64,000 nucleotides of DNA from Eucalyptus grandis (Eukaryota > Streptophyta > Magnoliopsida > Myrtales > Myrtaceae): NCBI RefSeq assembly GCF_016545825.1, contig NC_052618.1:49863127-49927126 (forward strand). The letters are read 5' to 3'. Both the position numbers and the translations under genes were made by a program. The notes under the pieces are model-generated. The model searched no databases, was not told the origin of the DNA, and worked only from the letters and a program-made list of their open reading frames with translations. Positions 46,520-59,100 of this stretch are shown here, piece after piece. The stretch's first letter is position 1, and each line of letters begins with the position of its first letter.

Positions 46520-47534
46520 AAAGTAATCTATTAATCGAAACATTCATATTGATAGTGAAATTTTTTTTTCAATGCATTTTTTTTTATAAATACGTGCAAC
46601 CATTTTAAGAAAATAATAAATGCAGTGTTGTTTTTTGCTAACTAAATGCCCTGGACAATAGATTATTTTAAAGAAAAAAAGTCGCAAAAAAAGCCCAAAT
46701 TATATCTACAGTGACATATTTATCCTAAACTTGTTACATTCACTCAAGATTGAACATGAAAAGTAAAAAAAGAACAAGGGAAAAACAGACAAAAATAATA
46801 ATTTTAAAACGAAAGAAGACTGTACAAACGTCTTCCATGGAGGATATGGCGATAAGAGGACAAAGAGAGAAAGAGACAGATAGATAGTGTATCAAAGGGA
46901 AAATATTACTAGGCCGTTTGGTAGTCACGGGTTGGGTATGGCTGGCCTAGCCCGTTCCTTAGCTAATATCTAATCAGAAAAGGGAAATTAATATCACTTT
47001 TGAGAAAAAAAAATTAGTTGATGGAGAAATATTTTTTATAAAAAAGAAAAATTGTTTTCAAGGAAAATTACTGGTTCTCAACAGTGTATTTAAAAGTGAG
47101 ATGGAAAAAGGTTTTCAACGTTCAAATCTTACTTTTGAAATTATCGTCTCCATTCTAACTACATTTTGTTCCAATTATAAGATACTAAATTGATATTGAA
47201 ATGCTTGCATATTGTAATAAAAATATGCCACATCATTTATCTTATGAAATATATAAAATAGTCTTAGTGCATTTAAAATAATAATAACAATATTTGATTA
47301 TATTGCCACGCTTTGTACCCTATTGTTCCATGGGCTTCAAACTGTAGGGTGTACATTTTTTGAAACCTTAGAGAACACACGTATATCTTCAAGATAGACG
47401 ACATAAAATTGAGGACCACATAATGTTCTTGTAAGTCTACAGTACTTTCCTTAGTGGAATTAGTCAATACTCGATTTGTGCGCAAGACAGAGGTGTTAAA
47501 TGCAGGTTAGACTGAAAGTGGATCACTGGAGGAG
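46520..47534 (+). promoter_or_regulatory. Upstream region of receptor kinase 2
   Basis: About 1 kb shared with copy 3 (43640-44767), and its last 300 bases also with receptor kinase 1. Shared sequence up to the ATG suggests it contains the promoter. No TATA box was assigned with confidence. Confidence 0.45.
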
Positions 47535-50500
47535 ATGGGGAAACTACTTTTTCTTATGCTCAACTTTGCCCTCTTGTGGTGGTGGAGCTCAATCCCTGAC
47601 CTTGGCGCTTGCTCGCAAGACCAAACGGATCGGCTTGCGTTAGCATCCTTCAGAAATGCTATAGACGAAGATCCATTTAGAGTCTTGAGCTCTTGGAATG
47701 ATTCTATCAATCATTGTGAGTGGCAAGGTGTTTTGTGCAGCAAAAAGGCATCCCGGGAGGGTCATGTCCTTGATCTTGAGATCACAAGGCTTGGGAGGCT
47801 TCTTATCTCCTCACATAGGTAACCTCTCTTTCCTTAAGATCGTGGTTTTACAAAACAATAGCTTTGGCGGTGAAATCCCATCACAGATCGGCAACTTGTT
47901 TCGGCTCCGCAATCTTGATCTTAGTAACAACTCTTTTGGTGGGTCAATACCCTCCAATCTTTCCCGCTGCTCAAACCTCGAGTCCTTGAATCTTGTAGAT
48001 AACCGACTTGTGGGGGGAATTTGTTCCAATCTTGGTTCTTTACCAAGGCTTAAATTCTTGCGCTTGTCTAAGAACAATCTTGTAGGTCCTATTCCTCCTT
48101 CGATTGGAAACCTCTCGCTGCTACAACACCTCTCTTTGGCAGAAAATGCTTCAAGGAGCGAGGAACTGTCCAGACTTGAGAGGTTGATATATTTTCAACT
48201 ATCATCGAACAAACTAACCGACGAGATTCCACTAGGGATTTTTAACATCTCTGGTATTAATTACTTCTATGTTGGTTGGAACCAGTTGCGGGAAGCTTTC
48301 CTTCGATATTGGCACCACTCTTCCTTCTCTCTATTACCTTGGAGGGCTCAATAACATGTTCACCGGGATAATTCCGTCATCTTTGACGAATACCACCAGT
48401 CTTCGGGGACTTTACCTTGCTAACAATAATTTCCATGGGCCAATACCGAAAAATCTGGGAAGGCTAAAGGGCCTTTACGTGATTGCATTGGGTTTAAACC
48501 AGTTGCAGGATGACTTGAGTTTTATTTCTTCTTTAGCTAATTGTTCCAACTTAGAAATTCTCTCGGTGGAAGAGAACTCGATTCACGGATCATTGCCAAC
48601 ATCCATCTCCAATCTCTCCACCAGCATTAAGCAAATTTCAATGTCAAACAATCTGATCCATGGAACTATTCCTTCAGCCTTCGGAAATCTCTTCAACTTG
48701 ACGTATTTGAGTTTAAAGAATAATTCTCTAACCGATAGCCTTCCTGATTCTATTGGAGCACTTTACAACTTGCGGGTACTTTTTTTGAGCAGAAACATGT
48801 TTACTGGAGAGATACCGCCTTCGATTGGTAATATGACATCTTTAAATAGGCTTTTCCTTCAAGACAACAATTTCCAAGGCTACATACCACAAAGTCTTGG
48901 CAATTGCACGCAACTAATCGAGCTAGAGCTTTCAAACAACAGTCTAAGTGGCTCAATTCCAGTCGAAATTGTGGGCCTTTATTCCTTGTCAATCCTCTTC
49001 AGCTTAGCGCATAATAATCTAAGTGGATCTCTTCCATATCAAGTTGGGTCTTTAAGGAGTCTCGAAGAATTAGATCTGTCTTACAATAGATTGACCGGCT
49101 TAATTCCAGCCTCCATCAGCGGATGCTTGAGATTGGCACGGCTTGGCTTAGAAGCTAATTCTTTTCATGGTCAAATCCCTCTAGCTTTAAGTCCATTACA
49201 ACGCCTAGAAGTGCTGGATCTTTCCGATAACAATTTTTCTGGTCCAATCCCGAGCTTTCTTACAGAGTTCTTATTGCTTAAATACTTGAATATGTCATTC
49301 AATGAACTAGAAGGACAAGTTCCGGAGAGCGGAGTTTTTCTCAATGCAAGTGTTGTATCAGTTTCTGGAAATAGGGGACTTTGTGCAGGTGTTCCAACTC
49401 TGAAGCTTCCTCTTTGTAAATTACCAAGCTCTAACAAGTCTTCTACAATCAAGGCCATAATAACATTTGTGGTCGCTATCAGCTTGTTATGTTTAGCTTT
49501 GTTGTTCCTGTCTATTTTCGGTTACTGCAAAAAGAAGCGACAAGAACCACTTTGCTGGATGTCATCATCTTTCAAGAACCAATTCATGAGGATTTCTTAT
49601 GATGAACTCTCGAGAGCTACTAATAGATTCTCAGAGACCAATTTGATTGGTAAAGGGAGATATGGCACAGTTTATATGGGGATTCTTGAGGGCATTGCCA
49701 TTGTGGCAGTAAAGGTTCTCAATTTAACACAAAGAGGTGCTGCAAGGAGCTTTGTTTCATAATGTCGAACTCTAGGAACCATTAGACACCGAAACCTTGT
49801 GAAGATACTAAGCGTCTGTTCAAGCGTGGACATTCATGGCAATGACTTCAAAGCTCTAATATATGAGTTCATGGCTAACAGGAGTTTGGAGTGGTTGCAC
49901 CCTGAGACTATAGTGCGAGATGATGAGCATGGCAAATCAAGAAATCTAAGACTAGTGCAAAGGTTAAACATTGCCATCGACATAGCTATTGTGATCGAAT
50001 ATCTCCATAAGGGTTGCTCTCCAGCAATCGTCCATGGAGATTTGAAGCCAAGTAATGTGCTTTTGGATGATGACATGGTGGCTCAAGTTGGAGATTTCGG
50101 GCTTGCTATGATCATTTCAACGGTGTCATCCGAAACCACAGGAGTTCAGGACCAGGGTAGTTCAACTTCGACTATAGTTAGAGGATCCATTGGCTATGTG
50201 CCCCTTAGTATGAATCTGTCATATTTTCTTAATTATTTTTTGGTTGGTTGTGATAGTAATATCAGAGAGGGTTAAAAATTTGAATAAACAATGATCCATG
50301 ATGTCTTGTAATGCTTCCTATGCTCTAACACCTCTTTCTCACAACATAATTTCCTCTTCTTTTTTTTCAATTATTTTCTTCAGCAGAAAAAGAAAATACA
50401 TAAATATTTGTATATGAACAGACTAATATTAGTATGTCGTAATTATATTTGAAATTAAGATGAGGATAAACCGTCGTAGATTTGATCAATAATTGGAAAT

Positions 50501-52098
50501 ATTTATTGTCAACACTTGTGAATCCGGGCCACTAAATGTACAAAGCATATTTTATCATATCATATTCGCATTTTTTTTTCTATGATTCATATTTTATCTC
50601 ATACCATGTTCATGCTGTGAAAACAGACAGTGGCTAATATTGTCGTAAATTACTATACGAGAAATTGACGAGAACTTGTGCTCTTTTAGTATGCCATGAC
50701 TTAAGGTCTTGACAATAAATAATTGACCCCTCACAGGGGAACCTTTCTTCTTGAGGCGACCTATAATTCTGTATTCGTAATATATGTTTAGATGATACGG
50801 CATTTAAAGCAGAAATTCTTGGGGATCTCAAAATCATAAATGCATGATAATATCACACAACATACACTAATTGACTACCTGATGGGTTCTATCCAACTGT
50901 AATTCTCCCTAAACGTCTTGTTTAGAGCATGTCAAAACAAACTCATGCATTTACAAGTATTAATCCATCACGTCAACAAATCTCTCCAAGTCTCTTCTCC
51001 CCCTCCCCCAATGTTCTTTTCTTTGCCTCGTGTGGTATAGGTATTAAATTGAATTCAGATCAGAAAAATGATGAGCCTCATGTGTATCTCATGTGTAACC
51101 AGTTAAAACTGGTGGCTCAAATTTAGTTAATAGATGTACTAAATGCACTAAATAATTTCCACCAAGGCCTTCGCCACATATATAATCTTCTTTTTTTCCC
51201 CCACCTACTAAATGACAAAGTCACTCTTGATGTTCAGGCAATTTTTTCAGCAAAATGTGACAACTTTGGGTGCACTACTTTTTGGACTAGAAGAGTTCTG
51301 CGTTGCTGACTGATCTTTGGTGCACTTTACAAATCCTAAAGTCTTATCTTTCTGCGGTTGATGCATCTGACTTTTGCAACAATTTTTACCACTTTGGCAT
51401 ACGATAGGTGCTAGGCATCAGCTATAGCCAATAAACTAAACGAAAATTAAACAAAAAGATATGAAAGAGAAAAAACCAGTGGGGCATTTTGGGACCCTTT
51501 CCTTGCACTCTACCATGCACAGCGAGCCCGTACGTGAAGTCAGTGAGGACTTGCGTGCCATCACTCTATTTGGGCGTGACTGGCGCAAGCCCTCAAAACT
51601 GTCTTAGGCAAGCTCCTGCGCATTGACATCGAGCAAAACCCCATGAGATTTAGGAACTTTTTTTTTTTCATACAATTATCTTCAAGAAAAAGTGTATATT
51701 CATTCTTATTTAATGCTTTGATGTAATTTTCAGAGTATGGCATCGGACACCAAGTTTCTACACTTGGGGATGCATACAGTTACGGCATTCTATTATTGGA
51801 GATGTTCACTGGAAAGAGACCCACTGAAGAGGCCTTTGGGTATTGTCTTAACCTTCATAGCTTTGTCCAAATGGCTCTTCCTGATCGAGTGATGGACATT
51901 GTAGACTCAAGGCTTTGGAGTGAAGCTGGTGATCGACAGCAGGGGATGAGGATCAAAGATTGCATAATCTCCATTTTTGAAGTTGGAGTCGCATGTTCGA
52001 TAGAATCACCACTGGATCGAATGGACATGACTGAGGCGATTAGGAAATTATACTCGATCAAGGGAAGTTATGAAATCAAAGAGAGGACAGGTATGTAG
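47535..52098 (+). pseudogene. LRR receptor-like kinase 2 (subfamily XII, non-RD), broken
   Basis: Paralogue of receptor kinase 1, two exons (47535-50207, 51734-52098), about 1010 codons. Same order: signal peptide, LRRNT (CEWQGVLC), LRRs, transmembrane segment (49460-49530), non-RD kinase (GKGRYGTV, VAVK, HGDLKPSN, GDFGLA). The intron (1526 bases) is at the same place and phase. Lesions differ from copy 1: one extra base in the A/G run at 47742-47748, a net 2-base loss between 48283 and 48310, and a TAA at 49760-49762 that replaces the alpha-C helix Glu codon (copy 1 reads SECRTL). The splice-site codon would give Lys where copy 1 has Glu, and PP became PL in the GYVPP motif. The C-terminal end is intact, with TAG at 52096-52098. 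Not able to make a full receptor. Confidence 0.88.
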
Positions 52099-52274
52099 CT
52101 AAGTTAATTTTCTTTTGCACCTTGGAATTTTTTCACTAGCAAGAAAAATCATGTAAAGGCAATGCTAGCAAATTCACATGAATGTCTCCCTAACTAGGCT
52201 GCCTACCCATACCCTTTATGTATATTTTTAATAATTACACCCATACTTATATTTAAAATTGTAGAAAGTGGATC

Positions 52275-52400
52275 AATGGAGTTGGAGTCTACCTATTTCC
52301 ATTAAGTAACCACGTAAAAATTGATGAATTTGCTTATTTGCATGATTCTCTTGATATCTAATGCCGTTGTTTACCAAAGCATCGATGCATTGCTTAATTA
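52275..52400 (+). repeat. Receptor kinase 2 3' flank, copied at 4110-4235
   Basis: Matches the orphan flank beside repeat R copy 2, including the gcatcgatgcattgcttaatta junction that leads into R there. Here the R sequence does not follow directly; R resumes near 53060. Confidence 0.6.
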
Positions 52401-53059
52401 CTTGAATTATCTGATTAATTCATTTTATGCATTTTAACCCACGTTACCATTTCAATTATATGAATAAATGATGGATTAATAATTTTGAGAGGTTTTCAAG
52501 TTGGTCGAGACTGAATATCAAACTATACAGATCCTTTAGCTTGTGATATTAAATCTTAGAGTGTAATAGATGTGTGGAGAAACTAGCAAATCCACGGATT
52601 CCATAAAATTGACAAAAATAAATTTGGAACCAAAATCCTATTCGATAGACTATATGTGATAGGTGTCGGACTCCAATAAACCTACATGATTTTTTATTTT
52701 TTTTAAAAGGCACTCAACTTTACAAATGCTTAGACATAAATTATAAATAGAGCAGACTCGTTAAACTCAGCCAGACCTATTTATTATATAATGTCTCTAT
52801 ATTCAGTCTAACCCTAAAAAACAATACCGAGCCTCAAAATCCATACCCAACTATGTAACCAACTTAAATATGTTCATAAGAATACGTGTTGGTCGAGTTA
52901 AATCTATTATCAAATTAAAAATGAAAAATTACAAAAATTATAAATATGATGGAAAAAAATGAGAAACCCAATATGAACTATATCAAATAGACAAGCTAAA
53001 AATTGAAAAACAAATTTAATCTTATTTGCAAGTATGCAACAACTCTAACGTTTAGGAGT
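52401..53059. other. No gene recognised
   Basis: AT-rich spacer without open frames of note. Nothing recognisable was seen. Confidence 0.5.
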
Positions 53060-53640
53060 GAGCTGTCATCTTCGGCGAATCAAACCTTTCGGTGACCCAC
53101 GGCCCTCTCTCTGCAAGCTTGACCGAATGATTACGTGGCTATGTCAATCAAATCCAAAGAGGACGAAGAGGGGGGCAGCCTCACGTGAGATCATGAGCTC
53201 AAGGCCGACTCTCAGTGTTGCAGTTGAGCGCGATGTCACTATCAATTGGAAAAAAAAGTGCTTGATGGAATTTGAGTGATGTTACCAATGGAATTCTGCT
53301 GTGGCCATGTTGCTGACACCGGCGGCCACCGTGTGTGACCCCTACCTCCTCTTCAGGCGACGAAATCTCAATGGACAGGCCAGATATGGAGGAGGCATCA
53401 TCAGATCTAGAGACGACTTGTGACTTCATAAGTGTCGGCAACTTAATTGTAGATGACGAGAGGAGCTCCATGCGAGGTTTTGAGACCTGCCAAAGGCATG
53501 AACTTCACGTTCAGTCGAGCTCTGCACCCATAAAGGAGAGAGGGAGAGTGATAGCTGCGAAAGCAGGAACGACAAAACGACATTGAAGCAACAGGGGAGA
53601 GAGAGCGAACGGAAGGTGACACGATCCCTCATGACACAAG
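53060..53640. repeat. Dispersed repeat R, copy 4 (internally deleted)
   Basis: Contains pieces matching 100-350 and 840-960 of copy 1 (gatcatgagctcaaggcc, ttgctgacaccggcggccac, gaggcatc-tcagatct-gagacgac), joined directly, so the middle of R is missing here. Confidence 0.65.
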
Positions 53641-53700
53641 CTGCGCTTTTTTACATCATTAATAATTTGAAGTGAGTTCAGAATAGTTAAATCAATTATA

Positions 53701-54071
53701 TGAAACAATTTCAGATTTAGTGGCTAAATTAAATATTTGAAATGTTTTTGAGATATAATGGTCACATTAAGTTTTGAAATGGTTTCAAAACTTAACAGTC
53801 ACACTAATAATCCGAAACGATTTTAGAATAAATAGGCAATTTAATAATCTGAAACGGTTTCAGATTAATGGCCAATTAATACTCTAAAACAATTTTAGAA
53901 ATAACAATGAAATTAAGTATTTGTAACAGTTACAAAACTTATAACAGTTACAAATAAATGTCTAGAATAATGCTCTATAACAATTATAGAGTTAATGCCC
54001 GAATTAGTGTCTATAACAGTAAACTTATGTCCGTCAGGATTTACAGCCGAATTAATTCTAAAACGGTTTAG
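53701..54071 (+). promoter_or_regulatory. Array of ~10 palindromes, ~37-bp spacing, upstream of a TATA box
   Basis: Palindromes start at 53701 (tgaaacaatttca), 53738, 53774 (tgaaatggtttca), 53813, 53850 (tgaaacggtttca), 53885 (taaaacaatttta), 53922 (tgtaacagttaca), 53975 (tataacaattata), 54012 and 54058. Most intervals are 35-39 bases. Many centres read AACNGTT, the core bound by plant MYB factors. The array ends 36 bases before tataaaag. Such enhancer-like repeats are known in U3 regions of plant retroelements and pararetroviruses; whether this belongs to one is not settled. Confidence 0.7.
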
Positions 54072-54107
54072 AGTTAATGCGCCGATTTAAATGTGATATG
54101 CACTGTC

Positions 54108-54115
54108 TATAAAAG
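54108..54115 (+). promoter_or_regulatory. TATA box downstream of the palindrome array
   Basis: tataaaag preceded by ctgtc. A start about 30 bases downstream would produce a leader with the repeats at 54340-54540. Confidence 0.5.
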
Positions 54116-54341
54116 ATAATGCAGATAGCAAATCACCAAATAATGGACGATCGACAACCGACAATCGATAATTGAAAGTGCTAATACTGATCAACAAAGC
54201 ACTCACAAAAAAGCAATTGCTAGCACAATTGTAATTGTGAGTTCTCTCAATTTCTCTCTTATGTTCAATGTGAGAATTGGTGATGTACCTAAACTAGAGG
54301 TCCGACATTTGTGGGGCTAGATCTTAAGAAAGTCAGAGCCT

Positions 54342-54530
54342 GTGAAGAGATCAGATGTTCTGCATCTGAAGAACGTTAGAACTAGTATTATCGGAAGACG
54401 TCAGACGTTCGTGGTCAAGAATCCAAGAACATCAGAATCGGTGTTACTAGAAGGTGTTAGACGTTCGCAATCAGAGTCTGAAGAATGTCAGAACTACTGC
54501 TGTGAGGACATCAGACGTTCATGTTCAGAA
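54342..54530 (+). repeat. ~54-bp imperfect tandem repeats
   Basis: The word (t/a)cagacgttc or close variants starts at 54351, 54401, 54457 and 54511, each followed about 20 bases later by agaac- or cagaa-type words. A 91-codon plus-strand frame runs through them from a GTG, not an ATG; it has no known domain. Confidence 0.6.
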
Positions 54531-55265
54531 CCCAAAGAAACTTCTCAACCAAATTTTGGAGCATGGTACAAGGTTAATATGATTAGTCCCTTTAACTCTT
54601 CAAAGCATTTTTATTAAAATGCACGTAAATGCTATGGAAACACATGTATAAGTGTTTTTACTTTTGCTGCGACCAGACATTTGATCTTAATTTACTTATG
54701 CACGTATGCTTGTTTATTGAAACAAACACCAACCGATTTATTGTCACAAAAGAACACATTCGGATCAAATACAAATCCTCGGGACAAACGAAGGAGTTTT
54801 CACGTAATCTCTTTGACGTGTACCCTCATTCATTTTTTTTTTCTCTTCCTCTTTCTTTTTTTCGATTTGAACACATACATTTTGTTTTGTTGATTAAGAG
54901 TGTACACAAACCACTTTTGTCATCTAGTTGTTGGAATTCTCATCAATACTCCATCCTTTGTCTTTTGTATCATGTAGATGTTCCTTTGGAAAGCTGGCAA
55001 GATCGTACTTTGGCCCTATTGATAATAGCTGCCGTGGCTTCCTTGGTACTTGGAATAAAGACACAGGTGAGACTGGCCTGCTCACAATATGAGTGTTGCT
55101 GATGCGATATTGAGATTTGTCTTAGTTTCTTTCTGGTTGCTTTAGCTTGATTTTTTTTTTTTTTTTTGGTATGTTGCCAATCCTTGCCCAAACTGACAGC
55201 GAAAGGTAATTAACATCAAAAGAAGGATGTGAAAGCTTTGCTGAAGGTATTCGTTGCTTGGTGCA

Positions 55266-55677
55266 TGTTGGGTTGAGATTCGGGAAACGGATCCCCAAAA
55301 CAGTGATTCGACACAAAATCAAACACAAATGTAGCGGAAGCGAGCTCAAGAAATTCATGAATCACCGATCTTAAGGCACATCACATAAACGAACGTACCT
55401 TTTGTTTTCACGGACTAAACCCCGATATCGCGATTCAAAAAGGAATAATCCTTGCCGTTCTTCAGAGGATTCTTCTATACTGTTCTCCGAGAGAAAACGG
55501 GGTGAGTGGACGTAACTTCTGAGAGAGGAAGTGCGTAACACGCAGAGAGCGTAATCTCTCCTTTTTTAATATACATAACCTTTCAATCAGATAACCGCCT
55601 CTCTTATTTTTCCTTTATTAATAATAATTTCCTCCATGGGCCCTCAACTCATGGGCCGGGCCTTTTTGGGCCCAACA
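55266..55677 (-). mobile_element. LTR-like insert (copia type), no target duplication seen
   Basis: 412 bases bounded by TGTTGGG and CCCAACA inside the first large intron of the Ca2+-ATPase remnant. Read on the minus strand it starts TGTTGGGCCC, has an AATAAA near its start and ends CAACCCAACA, as solo LTRs of copia elements do. The flanking 5-mers (gtgca, tgggc) differ, so the ends or a simple insertion are uncertain. Confidence 0.4.
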
Positions 55678-55779
55678 TGGGCGGACAGGCCAACTCAGGC
55701 CCATAAAAAGGAAAAAATATCTATCAATGTATATAATGGTCTTTATCAAGAATATTTTCCTGTATATCCCAGCACAAAG

Positions 55780-56125
55780 AGTCATTGGTATCGATCCCAT
55801 TATCTTCTCGGGAGACCTATAATCGACCCTGGTTTCAATTGATGCTTCAAGGAAATGCTAGTGCTCTAGTGCTCTTGTGCTCTAGAGCTGACATCTCTCC
55901 TCCTGCGTCGAGGTGTTTGTTTCTTTGCCGGTTGTTCATGCCGTGCCTATCTAGTTTGCTGTTTGCCTTCTTTTAGGCATTGCCTTGTGTTTTACGTCAT
56001 GGCATACTTCTACTCATTATGTTTATTCATCTTGAGTGTAAGTTTTTGGTATTGTGATTTTTTGTATTTTTGACCTTTCCTTTTTATATTATTACCTTTT
56101 ACCAACAAAAAAAAAAAGTCATTGG
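55780..56125 (+). mobile_element. 5'-truncated LINE-type insertion with target duplication
   Basis: agtcattgg stands at 55780-55788 and again at 56117-56125. Between them lie about 328 bases ending in ttttaccaac and an A run. This is the pattern of a plant LINE 3' end inserted by target-primed reverse transcription. It codes no intact protein. Confidence 0.7.
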
Positions 56126-59100
56126 CACCTACGGACAATATAAGTTCCTACCCAGATGTACCCTTGAATGTTTACAACTAATCATATATTCATTTTTGTC
56201 AAAGCAATTGAACACAAGTATTTCCTATCCGAACACCGGTACTTAAGCCTCATCTGACATGTGAATTCATTTGCTTTTTTTATTTTTTTTATGAATCATA
56301 TGGGTTTTTGTTTTTTTGTTTTTTGTTTTTTTGCTTGATATTACAAAACTTTAATAACTTTTTATTTAATGATCGATTATGCAATCTATTCCGTGTATTT
56401 CTTTTAGGGCATTAAGGAAGAGGATGGTATGAGGGTGGGGGCATTGCTTTTGCTGTTATTCTCGTCATTGTAGGTCGGGTTGAGTTAGATTACAAGACTT
56501 GTTTGTATTGGAATTTTGTTAACGCATGTATTAAGATTTGAAATCTTTCATTTAGTATCTATTCACTTTTAAAATTTCAAGTATTGCTTCATGCCGATGC
56601 TGGAAATATTTTTGCTGATTGATCAGATGATAAATTATATTCTCAGAAGCAACTTATCATGCCACATGATTCCTTCTGATTATTCAGATCGCAACTTATA
56701 TGCTCAGGAAACATGTTATGATGCTGCATGTTTTGACTTCTTCTGATAAGGTTGCAGAATAATAACATACTAAAAAAAATCAATGTTTTAATTTGCGGTG
56801 AATAATTTACTTCTTCCACTATGGATGCTCCACTATGGATGCTGTTGACTGCTGTAGATGCAATAACATAGAAATTATTCGTAATGGGTGGTTTGTTAAT
56901 TGGGATTTGATTCTTGCCTGCAGCTATAAGCGATTACAGACAGTCCCCTGCATTTTCAAGACTTAAATGAGGAGAAAACAGATAAACGCTTGGAGGTGGG
57001 CACTTTATATGAGATGTGTGAGTTACATTCTTCTCTTTCCTGTATGCATATGGATGAAAATGTTGCATGTTCATGGATGTCAGAGTGGCAGAAGAATGGA
57101 AGTTTCAATATATGATGCCATTGTTGGTGATGCTGTTCTCCTTAAGATTGGTGACCAGGCAAGTAACTAAAACCAGTTCCGCATTTGGTAACCTCCTCAT
57201 GAGGACAGTGATACGTTCTTATAATTGATGTTCACTTTTATCTCCTGGTTCCTGCAGACAGAGTCTTGTTTCTGGTCATTCCCTGGCGATTGACAAATCT
57301 AGCATGAATGGGGAGTGCAAAAGTGTAATGTCTCGTGGAGATTATGCTCTCGCTAGGTGATCAATCTATCAACAAACTGGCCTTTCTTATTTTCTTTTAT
57401 TGTTTTGATCAGGTTCACAAGGATGCAAGGGAACCATTGTTATTTTCTGGCTGCAAAGTTGCAGACGGCAATGGCACTATGCTTGTAAGTATTTTGTCCA
57501 TTCTTCTACTTTGCTTTCCTCATCATACTTCTCTGTGCTTTTATTTCACATCACAGAGAAGATCCACACTTCATAATTAGGCTAATTTACTTGAAACATA
57601 TTGCTACACTACCTCGTTGTTTGCTAAATATGGGTTGAAAAATTGAAAGTCATGGGTTCTTGAGCTAATTTGGTAAAGGAGCATGACTCTTTTAATCTCA
57701 ACTAAACTCTGTTCTGAGTTAGAGGGTGGCCCCTTAAAAAGAGTTCAAGAAAGTACTGGAGATATTTAAAAATATACAGTTTATTCTGTCCTTGAGGCCT
57801 CGTTAGGAGGAGGTGAGTCAAATTTGAATTGAATGGATGGCTCTGTCCCTTTGAACGTGCACTTATATGCTTCGCTCTGGCTGTCATGACTACCTGCGTG
57901 TTTCTCAATGGATTTCTAGCCGTAGGGTTGTCTCTGATATCAGAATTAGTTTGCCAAAAATGGTGCTTCCTGAGATGGAGGTTTACTCTATCCCAAGTCT
58001 GTCTTTATCACAAATCAAGGCTTATTTCCACCTGTCTTCTGCCTCACTTTTCTGTTTTTGCCTGTCTGGTGACGAGTGTGAGTATTAACATTGAGTGGGG
58101 TTTGCCTATGGCTAGTATATTGGAAGATACTGGGGAAGAGACACCCCGGCAGGTTAGTTTCTCTAAACTCTTTTTATTTTTTTCCCTGTTTTTGGAAGAT
58201 ATGGATTTTGGTTGTCATACCGATTTCTTCGCTTTTATATTAGGTGGGTATACTATTTCATTGTTGGACTGCATGCAGCTGTTGCTGTTTTGGCTGCTCT
58301 TTTAGCAAGGTAACTGTTTTTGTAATATAAACAGAAACTGCAATTTCAGTTTATTAATTCCTCTATCTCTGAAGTCATTCCACATACTGAAACCGTAATA
58401 GATCTTTGAAACATAATAGATCTTACAAACTCAACCTTTGTGCAGATTTTTTACTGGATATACGAAAAATCCAAATGGCACCATTCAGTTTAAGGCTGGG
58501 AAGACTATCGCTAGCATTATTGTAGATGGAGTGATCGAAAAAATCACTGCAGCAGTAAGTTTATTTCTGATGGAATAGTTTTTGTAAATTAATTTTAGGT
58601 AGCTCGTCAGTAACTTTTGAGCCTTCCAGGTTACCGTTGTAGCAGTTGCAGTACCTAAGGGCCTTCCTTTAGCTGCTAAACTGACGTAAGTTTGTCCACT
58701 ATGAAGAACAGACTTCTTAATACGACATTTATATTGGTGATGTCCTGTCCATGTTTCTGTCGCTTTTTATCTCATTGGTTTTTTTAGAATTTGATATAGC
58801 TGGATAGTATTTCTTTTCTGTAAGCATCTGCTGGCCTTTAAACGGATTTATATGGAAGTGTACAATGCTCATACTCTCACTTTGTACCTTTGATGCAATG
58901 AGAAGACTAGCTTACTCGATGAAAAAAAGATGGTGGAAAAAGCTATGGTATGGAGATTTTCTACTCCTTATGGCGACCTTCATCTGAATCTTTTATGGCA
59001 GTAAAATGGAATTCCTAAAATCCAACAGTAAAAATTTCAGGTGCGAAGGCTTTCTGAATGCCTGACTATGGGATTTGCCACAACTATCTGTAGTCATAAA

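Noticed and set aside
53701..54071. CRISPR-like array
   Set aside because: Repeat units are not constant, spacers are not distinct, and the DNA is a plant nuclear sequence; palindromes with shared spacing explain it better.
57829..58305. 158-codon open frame
   Set aside because: Runs across intron and exon of the Ca2+-ATPase remnant and is only partly in the family frame; the exon 58066-58152 explains the protein-like part.
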